A DNA stretch of 64,000 bases, from assembly GCF_000016065.1 (NCBI RefSeq), contig NC_009092.1:2852001-2916000 (forward strand), given 5' to 3'. Source of the stretch: Shewanella loihica PV-4. Lineage in GTDB: Bacteria > Pseudomonadota > Gammaproteobacteria > Enterobacterales > Shewanellaceae. Shown here in pieces: positions 18,501 to 25,696 of this stretch (position 1 is its first letter; every line of letters begins with the position of its first letter). Position numbers and translations under genes: made by a program. The notes below the pieces were generated by a model, which was not told the origin of the DNA, searched no databases, and was given only the letters and a program-made list of their open reading frames with translations.

Positions 18501-18846
18501 CGCCACCTCTATGATAGGCATGATCGCCCTGGCGGGCATTATCGTGCGTAACTCCATCCTCTTGGTGGACTTTATTAATCAGGAAACCGCCGCGGGTGTG
18601 CCCTTCGAGCAGGCGGTGATCCATTCTGGCGCCGTCAGGGCCAAGCCCATCATGTTGACGGGACTGGCGGCCATGATAGGTGCCCTGTTCATCTTAGATG
18701 ATCCGATCTTCAACGGCCTGGCCATCAGCCTGATCTTCGGCATCTTGGTATCAACCCTGTTAACCCTGGTGGTGATCCCCGTGCTCTATTACGCCGTGAT
18801 GCGTCACCGCCCCGAATATTTTGCCGCGGTTAATCCGCAATCTTAA
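15592..18846 (+). CDS. RND superfamily efflux pump
   Basis: A 1084-residue resistance-nodulation-division transporter, the usual size for HAE1/HME-like pumps. After a charged N-terminus the first membrane helix is followed by a large periplasmic loop (DVTFADIYIPFPGATPSEVE, typical of the family). Transmembrane segment 4 carries the proton-relay pair in GILVDDAIVVVENIHRHM, so proton coupling looks intact. The second half repeats the fold (IIVRNSILLVDFINQE). It has an AGGAG ribosome binding site. It forms an operon with the adaptor upstream and DUF2892 and rhodanese genes downstream. The substrate is not predictable; the sulfur-related partners hint at a sulfur or thiol compound. Confidence 0.93.
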   Translation: MNQQDRHQDNQQSPKRLGFSGRLAAMFQLSAITPLLALLGLLLGLFAVMVTPKEEEPQIDVTFADIYIPFPGATPSEVEHLVTQPMEEVISQIKGIDTLYSFSQPDGALIIAIFEVGIPRNEAIVKLYNQVYSNKDKVASQAGVGEPQIKPRGIDDVPIVSLTLWSKDKAQSAEQLTHIAKGLESELKRIPGTREIYSVGSHEISLNVRIDPAKMSFYGLTYDDINRSLSSNNHVSMPVSLVQDNQEIKVQTGQFLKSKQEVEQLVVAVYQDESGQSAPVYLGDIAKISLNSDIPTQHAWHGDKSAIYPAVTIAIGKQPGENAVDIANVILERLDKIDNILVPDDVNITVSRNYGKTAGDKANTLILKLVFATSAVVILVFLTMGLRESVVVGIAIIITLAITLFASWAWGFTLNRISLFALIFSIGILVDDAIVVVENIHRHMALGKRSFVELIPVAVDEVGGPTILATFTVIAALMPMAFVSGLMGPYMSPIPINASMGMLISLAIAFIVTPWLATKLLKGHQHQGGDGEHDVDDRMLRLFTRLISPFVRGKQAGKARIGLGAAIALLIMIAVSLPVGQLVVLKMLPFDNKSEFQVMLDMPEGTPVEQTQRVLKALAMELDKVEEVDNYQLYAGTAAPMNFNGLVRHYFLRQSQELGDIQVNLVDKGDRDRDSHSIASEVRRALQATAKQYHANVKVVEVPPGPPVWSPILAEVYGPNAEMRETAANALQQLFHDTQDVVDIDIYLPAAQQKWQVNIDRAKASLMGVPYSNIVDLVATSVGGKAVSYLHKPNQKSPVPIKLQLEEGAKVDLEQVLNLRLTNASGNSVPVSELITIHKRAIDAPIIRKNMIPMIMVVADMAGPLDSPLYGMFEIAGSINQEGGLGFDQHYVNQPSGLDSIAVLWDGEWKITYETFRDMGIAYGVGMIAIYLLVVGQFRSYSVPLIIMAPIPLTIIGVMPGHALLGAQFTATSMIGMIALAGIIVRNSILLVDFINQETAAGVPFEQAVIHSGAVRAKPIMLTGLAAMIGALFILDDPIFNGLAISLIFGILVSTLLTLVVIPVLYYAVMRHRPEYFAAVNPQS

Positions 18847-18857
18847 GGAGATACAGT

Positions 18858-19070
18858 ATGTCTGTCGAACGTAGTATTTTCGCCTTTGCAGGCTTTATGG
18901 TCATGTTGTCTTTGCTGCTCACGACCTTTGTCCACCCTAATTTTATCTGGCTAACGGCTTTTGTAGGCGCTAATCTATTTCAAAGCGCCTTTACCGGCTT
19001 CTGTCCGGCCGCCATGTTAATGAAGAAGATGGGGATCAAGACGGAAGCGGAATTGGCCCGCATGAAATAA
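18858..19070 (+). CDS. DUF2892 (YgaP-type) inner-membrane protein
   Basis: A 70-residue protein with two hydrophobic helices and the loop GFCPAAMLMKKMGIKTE between and after them, matching DUF2892. In E. coli the same domain forms the membrane part of the YgaP rhodanese. Here the membrane domain and a rhodanese are separate neighbouring genes, 23 bp apart. An AAGGAG ribosome binding site is ideally placed after the pump gene, and the gap is only 11 bp, so it is cotranscribed. Confidence 0.9.
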   Translation: MSVERSIFAFAGFMVMLSLLLTTFVHPNFIWLTAFVGANLFQSAFTGFCPAAMLMKKMGIKTEAELARMK

Positions 19071-19093
19071 CTCACAGATCACAAGGAGCCAAC

Positions 19094-19477
19094 GTGAGAC
19101 AAGCCAATAAGATGCTATCCAAGTCAATCATCAGCCTGATGGCGCTACTATTTGTCGCCATCATGGGCGTATCGGCGCCAAGCTATGGCGAAGAGAAAAA
19201 CCCTAAGGTTGCCTGGGAGCATATACAGCAAGGGGCCATGGTCGTTGATGTCAGAACTCCGGAGGAGTTTGCCGAGGGACATCTAGAGAACGCGATTAAT
19301 ATTCCCTTTGAAAACATTGCCGAAGAGTTTACCAAGCGCGGCATCGCCAAAGATCAGTCTGTGGTGCTCTATTGTCGCAGTGGCCGTCGCAGCGGCATAG
19401 CTCAGGAGAGTCTGGTAAAGCTAGGCTACAGCAACACCTATAATGGCGGCGGCTACCAGAGCCTGGCTAAGCACTAG
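19094..19477 (+). CDS. Periplasmic single-domain rhodanese
   Basis: A 127-residue sulfurtransferase with an N-terminal signal sequence (SIISLMALLFVAIMGVSAPS, cleavage near 32) and one rhodanese domain. The active-site loop is CRSGRRS with nucleophile C94; VVDVRTPEEFAEGHLENAIN and the C-terminal NGGGYQSL are standard family motifs. The start is GTG 19094, chosen because AAGGAG lies 5-6 bases upstream; ATG 19118 has none. It completes the adaptor-RND-DUF2892-rhodanese operon and is followed by a terminator. Confidence 0.92.
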   Translation: MRQANKMLSKSIISLMALLFVAIMGVSAPSYGEEKNPKVAWEHIQQGAMVVDVRTPEEFAEGHLENAINIPFENIAEEFTKRGIAKDQSVVLYCRSGRRSGIAQESLVKLGYSNTYNGGGYQSLAKH

Positions 19478-19517
19478 GATAAAAAGAGCTTAACGCTCAG
19501 ACATCCTTAAACCGACT

Positions 19518-19541
19518 AAGGCACCCCAGGGTGCCTTTTTC
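19518..19541 (+). terminator. Intrinsic terminator after the rhodanese gene
   Basis: Stem AAGGCACC with GGTGCCTT around a CCAG loop, followed by further T residues. Confidence 0.88.
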
Positions 19542-19569
19542 ATTGGCTGCCTTTTTATTCCCAATATTA

Positions 19570-19633
19570 TTCACTAGTAGCCGTGTTCACTAATAGCCTC
19601 GTTCACTAGCAGCCTTGTTCATTTGCATGCCGG
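19570..19633. repeat. 16-bp direct tandem repeat
   Basis: Three clear copies of TTCACTARYAGCCKYG start at 19570, 19586 and 19602, with a decayed fourth at 19618. It lies in the non-coding space after the rhodanese terminator. Confidence 0.85.
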
Positions 19634-20125
19634 TCCGTTAGCGACCTTCTTAAACAGGCGCCTTTTCACAGATAATGCATGCTTCACCCATTAGAAGGCT
19701 AAGGATCTCGCGACATTAGGACGCTGCCCAATTGTAACAATTGAAACACCATATAACTATTCGCTATATGTTATTACACCCATGGAATAACGATTATTCT
19801 ATAATTACAATAAGTTATAAATTAAGGTCAATTTTACGTCGCAGGCAATCAGGCAACACACCAAGCAAATAAACAGGCTAAAAATTCGAATAAATACTCA
19901 AAAACACACTATCCCATCGGCGAAACAATCGTATTCACTGAATATTTTCTGCATAAAAATGCTCTACACAAATCGCTTGTTTTACCCAAACACCGACTTA
20001 ACAGCTTGTTTACAAATGTTTCATCAGCAGATAAATTCACTGTCGAGTAACGCATATGATGGCAGTCATGCTGCTATGCACTCCAATAATAATTATTAAT
20101 TCTAACTTTTAAAATGGAAGACAAT

Positions 20126-22537
20126 ATGACAGTTAAAAAGACAACTGCGGTCGCTATGTCTTTGTCTGCGCTTGCCCTGGCAATTGCAGCAAACGTCAAT
20201 GCGGCGCCTGCGAAAGGACTCCACCTTCAGGCAGATAATGCGCGTATCAATCAAGCATCTCCCCTGCCTAAGCGCTATATCGTCAAGTTTAAGAATGCCC
20301 AAGCCGCTGCACAGGCCGATGCCAACAGCCTGAACGACTATCAGCCTAGAGCCAACGAAGTCTTCTCTCAGCACAGAGCACTGAACAGCGTTAAGGCCAA
20401 GCAGATGAAGCGCATCGGTCGCTCAAATGCTTACTCGGCGCAGCTGGATAACAATGGGGTTAAGGCCCTGAAATTGCGCGCCGACGTTGATTATGTCGAA
20501 GAAGATATGCCGCGCCACCTGCTGAGCGAAACCACACCTTGGGGTCAAACCTTTGTGGGCGCCACCAGCCTGAGCGACAGCATGGCCGGCAACCGCACCA
20601 TCTGTATCATCGACTCGGGTTACGACCGTAGCCACAGCGAGCTGAGCGGTAACAATGTCACAGGTACCAACAATTCAGGTACGGGTAACTGGTATGAGCC
20701 AGGCGCTCATAACGCTCACGGTACTCACGTAGCGGGCACCATAGCTGCAATCGCCAACAACGACGGCGTGGTCGGAGTGATGCCAAACCAGAACGCCAAC
20801 ATCCACGTGGTGAAAGTATTTAACTCTGATGGTTGGGGCTACTCATCATCATTGGTTTCGGCGGTTGACACTTGTGTGGCTAACGGCGCGAACGTAGTGA
20901 CCATGTCTCTGGGTGGCTCTCAGTCAACCACCACAGAGAAAAACGCCCTAGCCGCTCACGCCAACAACGGCGTGCTGCTGATCGCAGCGGCCGGTAACGA
21001 CGGTAACAACACCCACAGCTACCCAGCATCATACGATGCGGTTATGTCTGTTGCTGCGGTTGATAACAACAAAGATCACGCGGCCTTCTCTCAGTACACC
21101 AACCAGGTGGAGATCTCGGGTCCAGGTGAAGCGATCCTATCAACCGTTACACGCGGTGAAGGTCGTCTGGCTAACATCACGGCTGGCACTCAGTCATACT
21201 TCGACAATGGCGTAGTGCCCCATAACCGCTATGTGAAAGACAGCAGCGGCAACTATGTTGGTACCCCTATCACAGGTTCTGTCACTGCCGAACTGGCCGA
21301 GTGTAGCGTATCGGGCGGTGTCTTTAACTGTGGCGACATGACTGGCAAAGTCTGTCTGGTTGAGCGTGTTGGCAACCAAGGCGCCAGCTACCCAGAGATC
21401 GACGCGGTTAAGGCATGTAACAACGCCGGCGCCCAAGCAGCTATCGTGTTCAGTAACACCGCGCTGCCAGGTCTGCAAAACCCCTTCCTGGTTGACACCA
21501 ACAACGAAGCCCCAATGGTTTCTGTGTCTGTCGATCGCGCCACGGGTCAGGCACTACGTGCTCACCTAGGCACTAACGTCACAGTAGCCAACACTAGTGG
21601 TGAAGATTACGAATACTACAATGGTACCTCTATGGCAACGCCACACGTATCGGGTGTTGCAACACTGGTGTGGAGCTACCACCCAGAGTGTAGCGCCGCT
21701 CAGGTGCGCGCTGCGCTAACAGCAACGGCTGAAGATCTCGATGTTGCCGGTCGCGACGACAAGACTGGTTACGGTCTGGTTAACGCGGTTGCCGCCAAAG
21801 AGTACCTAGATGCCTCTTGTAATGGCCCAACCGATCCAGGTACAGGCACCGGTGGCAACGTGCTGGAAAATGGCGTGGCTAAGACCAACCTGACTGGCGT
21901 GAAAGGCGACGAGCTACACTTCTCTATCGACGTACCAGCCGGTGCCAGCGATCTGAACTTCGCCATGAGCGGTGGTACAGGCGATGCTGACCTTTACGTT
22001 CAGTATGGCGCGGCGCCTACACTGAGCAGCTACGACTGTCGTCCATGGAAAGGTGGCAACAGCGAGTCTTGCCCAGTGAGCACCCCACAGGCGGGTACCT
22101 ACTATGTGATGGTTCAAGGTTATAGCGACTTTAGCGGTGTTAGCCTGACAGCCAGCTACACAGAGCAAAGCACTGGCGGTAACACAGGCGGCCCAGCCAC
22201 CTACACCAACAACACCAGCTATGCGATCCCTGACAACAACACTGCAGGTATCAGCAGCCCAATCGATGTGACTCGCAGCGGCGATTCAGGCACGGTAACG
22301 GTAACGGTTAACATTACCCACACCTACATCGGCGATCTGCAGGTTGAACTGCACAGCCCAAGCGGTCAGGTAGCCGTGCTACATGACAACAGTGGCGGCA
22401 GTGCCGACAACATCATCAAGAGCTACACAGTCGACATGTCTGGCGTTGAATCTGCCGGCACCTGGACACTGAAGGCAGTTGATAGCGCCCGTCGCGACAC
22501 AGGCACTATCGATGCGTGGCAGCTTAGCTTCCAATAA
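20126..22537 (+). CDS. Secreted subtilisin-like serine protease (S8) with PA, PPC and P domains
   Basis: An 803-residue exported protease. The start ATG 20126 is chosen for its GGAAG ribosome binding site; an ATG four codons upstream lacks one. It has a signal peptide (to about 26), an I9 propeptide at about 46-133, and a catalytic domain with D163 (IIDSGYD), H198 (AHGTHVAGT), oxyanion N291 (AAAGNDG) and S502 (GTSMATPHVSG), so it should be active. A protease-associated domain is inserted between N291 and S502. The C-terminus adds a pre-peptidase (PPC) domain near 590-680 and a proprotein-convertase P domain from about 695. These tails are usually removed during maturation. The role is extracellular peptide scavenging by family analogy. 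Confidence 0.95.
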   Translation: MTVKKTTAVAMSLSALALAIAANVNAAPAKGLHLQADNARINQASPLPKRYIVKFKNAQAAAQADANSLNDYQPRANEVFSQHRALNSVKAKQMKRIGRSNAYSAQLDNNGVKALKLRADVDYVEEDMPRHLLSETTPWGQTFVGATSLSDSMAGNRTICIIDSGYDRSHSELSGNNVTGTNNSGTGNWYEPGAHNAHGTHVAGTIAAIANNDGVVGVMPNQNANIHVVKVFNSDGWGYSSSLVSAVDTCVANGANVVTMSLGGSQSTTTEKNALAAHANNGVLLIAAAGNDGNNTHSYPASYDAVMSVAAVDNNKDHAAFSQYTNQVEISGPGEAILSTVTRGEGRLANITAGTQSYFDNGVVPHNRYVKDSSGNYVGTPITGSVTAELAECSVSGGVFNCGDMTGKVCLVERVGNQGASYPEIDAVKACNNAGAQAAIVFSNTALPGLQNPFLVDTNNEAPMVSVSVDRATGQALRAHLGTNVTVANTSGEDYEYYNGTSMATPHVSGVATLVWSYHPECSAAQVRAALTATAEDLDVAGRDDKTGYGLVNAVAAKEYLDASCNGPTDPGTGTGGNVLENGVAKTNLTGVKGDELHFSIDVPAGASDLNFAMSGGTGDADLYVQYGAAPTLSSYDCRPWKGGNSESCPVSTPQAGTYYVMVQGYSDFSGVSLTASYTEQSTGGNTGGPATYTNNTSYAIPDNNTAGISSPIDVTRSGDSGTVTVTVNITHTYIGDLQVELHSPSGQVAVLHDNSGGSADNIIKSYTVDMSGVESAGTWTLKAVDSARRDTGTIDAWQLSFQ

Positions 22538-22552
22538 TCGCATCATCTAGAC

Positions 22553-22578
22553 AGGGGACCTCAGGGTCCCCTTTTTTA
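22553..22578 (+). terminator. Intrinsic terminator after the subtilase gene
   Basis: Stem AGGGGACC with GGTCCCCT around a TCAG loop, then a T run. Confidence 0.9.
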
Positions 22579-22636
22579 TCGAAAACGCCTTGGATAAGCT
22601 GATATAATGGGCCAAATTTTTTACTCAGCGATCACC

Positions 22637-22987
22637 ATGACTCAGGCGAATAACCCACTACACGGCATCAAACTCGAAGCCCTACTCACAGACCTCGTCG
22701 ACCACTACGGCTGGGAAGAGCTTGGCAGACGCATCGACATACGCTGCTTTAACCACGACCCATCCATAAAATCCAGCCTCAAGTTCTTGCGTAAGACGCA
22801 ATGGGCCAGGGAAAAGGTGGAGCGCCTCTACCTCAAGATGATTGGCGAGCCTATCCCGGCGCACCTACGCGGCGATGCCGGTCGTCCTATAGATGCCCCC
22901 AAGCCTAAACGCACCACTGGCGATGAGGCGGAAAGCTCAGGCACCAGCGGCGTCAACCAACATATTTGGGGTAAAACTGACGACTAA
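22637..22987 (+). CDS. VF530-family DNA-binding protein
   Basis: A 116-residue protein of the VF530 family. The conserved block is [20 protein letters not shown] followed by [20 protein letters not shown] and [20 protein letters not shown], nearly the full family domain of about 75 residues; a variable charged tail follows. A longer frame begins at ATG 22607, but that codon overlaps a TATAAT at 22603-22608 that looks like the promoter -10, so the start at 22637 is preferred. The family has a known helical structure and is annotated as DNA-binding; its biological role is unclear. Confidence 0.87.
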   Translation: MTQANNPLHGIKLEALLTDLVDHYGWEELGRRIDIRCFNHDPSIKSSLKFLRKTQWAREKVERLYLKMIGEPIPAHLRGDAGRPIDAPKPKRTTGDEAESSGTSGVNQHIWGKTDD

Positions 22988-23131
22988 GTCAGGTGATTTC
23001 ACCAGAAAATCGAGCCTCATCAGATTAATCACATCAAAATCCGCTTAAGCTTCTTTCCTGCCTGCCGATACTAACGTCAGGCATACTTTTAATTGCATCT
23101 ATTTAATGAAGTAACAAGGAAGGTTAAGCAG

Positions 23132-23608
23132 ATGAATGTTCACGGTATCAACACTTTTGGCGCCCATAGCCTGGGCCCTCAGAGCCTAAGTTCAGTCGAT
23201 GTGCGCGATCCCAATGCCCCCGAGGCGGCTCAAAATCCAAGTAACCCAAACCAGAATGAACAAACTCAGTCCAGCAGTGACAGAGTCAGCCTGTCTGAGG
23301 CCGGCAAGAAGGCCCTTGCCTATTCCACTGGTAAGGCGCTGCATGATAACGGGGCGGCCAAGACGGACAAAGCGCGCAAGACTGAGGAAGCAGAAGACGA
23401 TGAAAACTTGTCTGAGATCGACAAGAAGATCAAAGAATTGAAACAGAAACTCGAAGAGCTACAACTGGAGCTTCAGGCCCTGCAGGGGGACGATTCTGAG
23501 GCGGCAGAGCTGGAGCGCAAGCAGATACAAGATCAGATAGCCATCACCACCAACCAGCTGATGGCCCTGCTTAAGGCCAAAGAGAAGCAGGTTCAGCCAA
23601 GAGAATAG
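23132..23608 (+). CDS. Small coiled-coil protein of unknown function
   Basis: A 158-residue protein starting MNVHGINTFGAHSLGPQSLS at ATG 23132, with AAGGAAGG upstream. The N-terminal half is low complexity and polar; it includes SSSDRVSLSEAGKKAL, a motif like that in flagellar anti-sigma FlgM and in other Shewanella and Vibrio hypotheticals. Residues about 95-150 form a long coiled coil (EIDKKIKELKQKLEELQLEL). The protein at 28065-28802 shares the same N-terminal motif. I do not recognise a named family; a FlxA-like coiled coil is possible. No signal peptide is present. Confidence 0.8.
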   Translation: MNVHGINTFGAHSLGPQSLSSVDVRDPNAPEAAQNPSNPNQNEQTQSSSDRVSLSEAGKKALAYSTGKALHDNGAAKTDKARKTEEAEDDENLSEIDKKIKELKQKLEELQLELQALQGDDSEAAELERKQIQDQIAITTNQLMALLKAKEKQVQPRE

Positions 23609-23640
23609 TATCTATAGAGGAAGAGTTGCCAGCATGTTGG

Positions 23641-23670
23641 CCGTGGCGACACATTAAGGTCACCACGGTG
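23641..23670. other. Hairpin between convergent genes
   Basis: Arms CCGTGGCGAC and GTCACCACGG pair with one mismatch around an 8-base loop, between the coiled-coil gene and ribA. It lacks a T run, so it is not a classical terminator. Confidence 0.35.
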
Positions 23671-23734
23671 CTAACTCACATGTAGGAGTTATCCCAAAGC
23701 CTATACCGTGAACTTAGCCACGGCAAAAGCAGGA

Positions 23735-24352
23735 TTAGTCTTGATGCTCTTCGGTGAAGTGATATTCAGACATCATGTGACCCAGCTCGGTCGACTTGGT
23801 CTTAAGATAGGCCTCGTTATATCGATTCTTACCCACCTGCAGTGGCACGCGCTCGATAACCGCGATGCCAAGTTCCTTCATCGCCTTCACCTTGCGGGGA
23901 TTATTGGTCATCAGCTTCACCTGCTGCACACCAATCTTCTCAAGCATGGGCTTGATCATGTCATATTTGCGCATATCGGCGGCAAACCCCAGACGCTCGT
24001 TGGCTTCTACCGTATTGGCGCCTTGATCCTGCAGCTCATAGGCACGGATCTTATTGAGCAGACCTATACCACGGCCTTCCTGACGCAGATAGAGAATAAA
24101 TCCCTGACCCGCCTCGGCGATATTTTGCATCGCGGTTTGTAGCTGAAAACCACAATCGCAGCGCAGACTGAACAGGGCATCGCCGGTCAGACACTCGGAG
24201 TGAATTCTGCCCAGAATGGGCTGGCTCGCATCTAACTCGCCAAAGGTGAGCGCCACATGTTCTTTGCCCGTCTCTGTATCTTCGAAACCATGCATGGCAA
24301 ACACTCCCCAAGGGGTGGGAAGCTTTGAGGTGGCGACATACTTAATCGACAT
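23735..24352 (-). CDS. ribA: RibA, GTP cyclohydrolase II
   Basis: A 205-residue enzyme that opens the imidazole ring of GTP with loss of formate and pyrophosphate, the first committed step of riboflavin synthesis. Zinc ligands C54, C65 and C67 are seen in [18 protein letters not shown]. The motif [20 protein letters not shown] binds GTP phosphates and contributes the catalytic Tyr/Arg region. Length is close to E. coli RibA (196). The gene stands alone; no FMN riboswitch was recognised in the 234 bp upstream. AAAGG lies before the ATG. Confidence 0.96.
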   Translation of the reverse strand: MSIKYVATSKLPTPWGVFAMHGFEDTETGKEHVALTFGELDASQPILGRIHSECLTGDALFSLRCDCGFQLQTAMQNIAEAGQGFILYLRQEGRGIGLLNKIRAYELQDQGANTVEANERLGFAADMRKYDMIKPMLEKIGVQQVKLMTNNPRKVKAMKELGIAVIERVPLQVGKNRYNEAYLKTKSTELGHMMSEYHFTEEHQD

Positions 24353-24586
24353 GAAATAACCTTTACAACTCGCTCTGTCTGAGATGCGAACGAAAAATGA
24401 AAACCAGGAGGAGAGACTCTCCCCTTTCTCAGACCGAGCATTCTATGTGTTTTTGCCTAACAGTGAAATACCCGAGTGATGAAATCGGTTATTGCTTCAC
24501 CGCAACCGCTTTGGCTTATAAGGATACGCCCTGAGTGGCGGCAAGGCTATGAAGTCGCTCACGCCGCCATCAAAATCCTCTATGGC

Positions 24587-24943
24587 CTAGAAGGCCTTAG
24601 GCGCGTATCCAGTCACCTGAGTCAGTCCCATCTGACGTCCAAGGGCCGTCATGGGATGCACAACGATCAAGCCCTTCACCGAACGCTTGAGCTTACCCAT
24701 ATCGGCTTGCTCGGCCTTGGTCAGCGCACGGCTAAAGGCAAGTTCGCTCACCTCTGTGCCGCGTTTGTTCAACTGACGGCTCTGCTGCTGTTTAACATGG
24801 GTAATTTGCTTAGTTACCGCATTGATCTCTTGCTTAAATTGCAAAATCACCGCCTGATCGCCACGCTTCTCCGCCGCATCTAATTTACGACGATACTTGT
24901 CGAGACGATCGTTTAACTGCTGTAACTCTTGCTTTAAATTCAT
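24587..24943 (-). CDS. yibL: YibL-like ribosome-associated protein
   Basis: A 118-residue protein whose C-terminal half closely resembles E. coli YibL: ALTKAEQADMGKLKRSVKGL followed by IVVHPMTALGRQMGLTQVTG. The N-terminal half is a coiled coil (LKQELQQLNDRLDKYRRKLD). YibL has been found with ribosomes in E. coli; its exact function is not known. It is separated by about 230 bp from ribA and probably transcribed alone. Confidence 0.9.
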   Translation of the reverse strand: MNLKQELQQLNDRLDKYRRKLDAAEKRGDQAVILQFKQEINAVTKQITHVKQQQSRQLNKRGTEVSELAFSRALTKAEQADMGKLKRSVKGLIVVHPMTALGRQMGLTQVTGYAPKAF

Positions 24944-25101
24944 TAACTTGCCTTAAAAATCTCGCGAATATACAAATGCCACTCAGATAAAAATAGGCAG
25001 CATTTGCCAGTTTGGCGAACATTATACCACTAATGAGGAAGGTACGAACAAGTCATCCGGCATCGGCAGCATCCTAGCCACAGCAGTATCTGCTGCTAAA
25101 T

Positions 25102-25575
25102 TCAGCGCTTGTCGGTGAGATAGTGAATAACCTGATTGCTGCTGCCGCGAAACACCAGACTGGGATCGGCGAGCGACTGCTCAAACTTGCCATCCACCAG
25201 CACGTCCACATGGGCGATAACCGCTTGTTGGGCCGGGCTGAGTTCATCGAGTCTATAGCCGGTCCACAGCCAGATATCCTTGCCCCGGCACTCCTGCCTT
25301 ACCCGTTTCACTAGAGTCAGAATGACATCGAGATTGCCCGGATGTAGCGGGTCGCCGCCAGAGAGCGACAGGCCGCGGCGCACAATGCGGGTATCATTGA
25401 GATCCTTAATCACCTGCTCGAGCATAGCCTCGTCGAACAGATGGCCCGAGTCAGGATTCCAGGTCGACTGGTTGTAGCAGCCACGGCACTGATGCTCGCA
25501 GCCCGAGACAAACAGGGTCGCCCTGGTGCCGGGTCCATTGACCACGTCGATAGGAAAATATTGATGATAGTTCAT
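25102..25575 (-). CDS. nrdG: NrdG, anaerobic ribonucleotide reductase activating enzyme
   Basis: A 157-residue radical SAM enzyme that makes the glycyl radical on NrdD. The 4Fe-4S binding motif is C26xxxC30xxC33 (GCEHQCRGCYNQSTW). The start ATG 25575 (MNYHQYFPIDVVNGPGTRAT) has AGGGG upstream and matches the E. coli length of 154; an upstream in-frame codon would add 8 unlikely residues. It lies 121 bp downstream of nrdD on the same strand and is presumably cotranscribed under NrdR and FNR/EtrA control. Confidence 0.95.
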   Translation of the reverse strand: MNYHQYFPIDVVNGPGTRATLFVSGCEHQCRGCYNQSTWNPDSGHLFDEAMLEQVIKDLNDTRIVRRGLSLSGGDPLHPGNLDVILTLVKRVRQECRGKDIWLWTGYRLDELSPAQQAVIAHVDVLVDGKFEQSLADPSLVFRGSSNQVIHYLTDKR

Positions 25576-25696
25576 GTGCCCCTCATACAAAGATAGCAAG
25601 TGCCCCGGGACGCCTTGCTATCTTCATCTTTTATTTCACTTTCTATATTCACTTTGCGCCAGCAGCCGAAACTTTGGTGCTGCTTAGCTCAGCTCA

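Larger units (their letters stand above)
19478..20125. other. 648-bp non-coding region upstream of the subtilase gene
   Basis: It contains the rhodanese terminator, the 16-bp repeat array and then about 400 bp of strongly AT-rich DNA leading to the protease start. That AT-rich part is the likely promoter and regulatory region of the protease, but I could not pick out a specific operator. No gene is visible. Confidence 0.5.

Noticed and set aside
24353..24586. FMN riboswitch upstream of ribA
   Set aside because: No conserved RFN sequence blocks could be seen.
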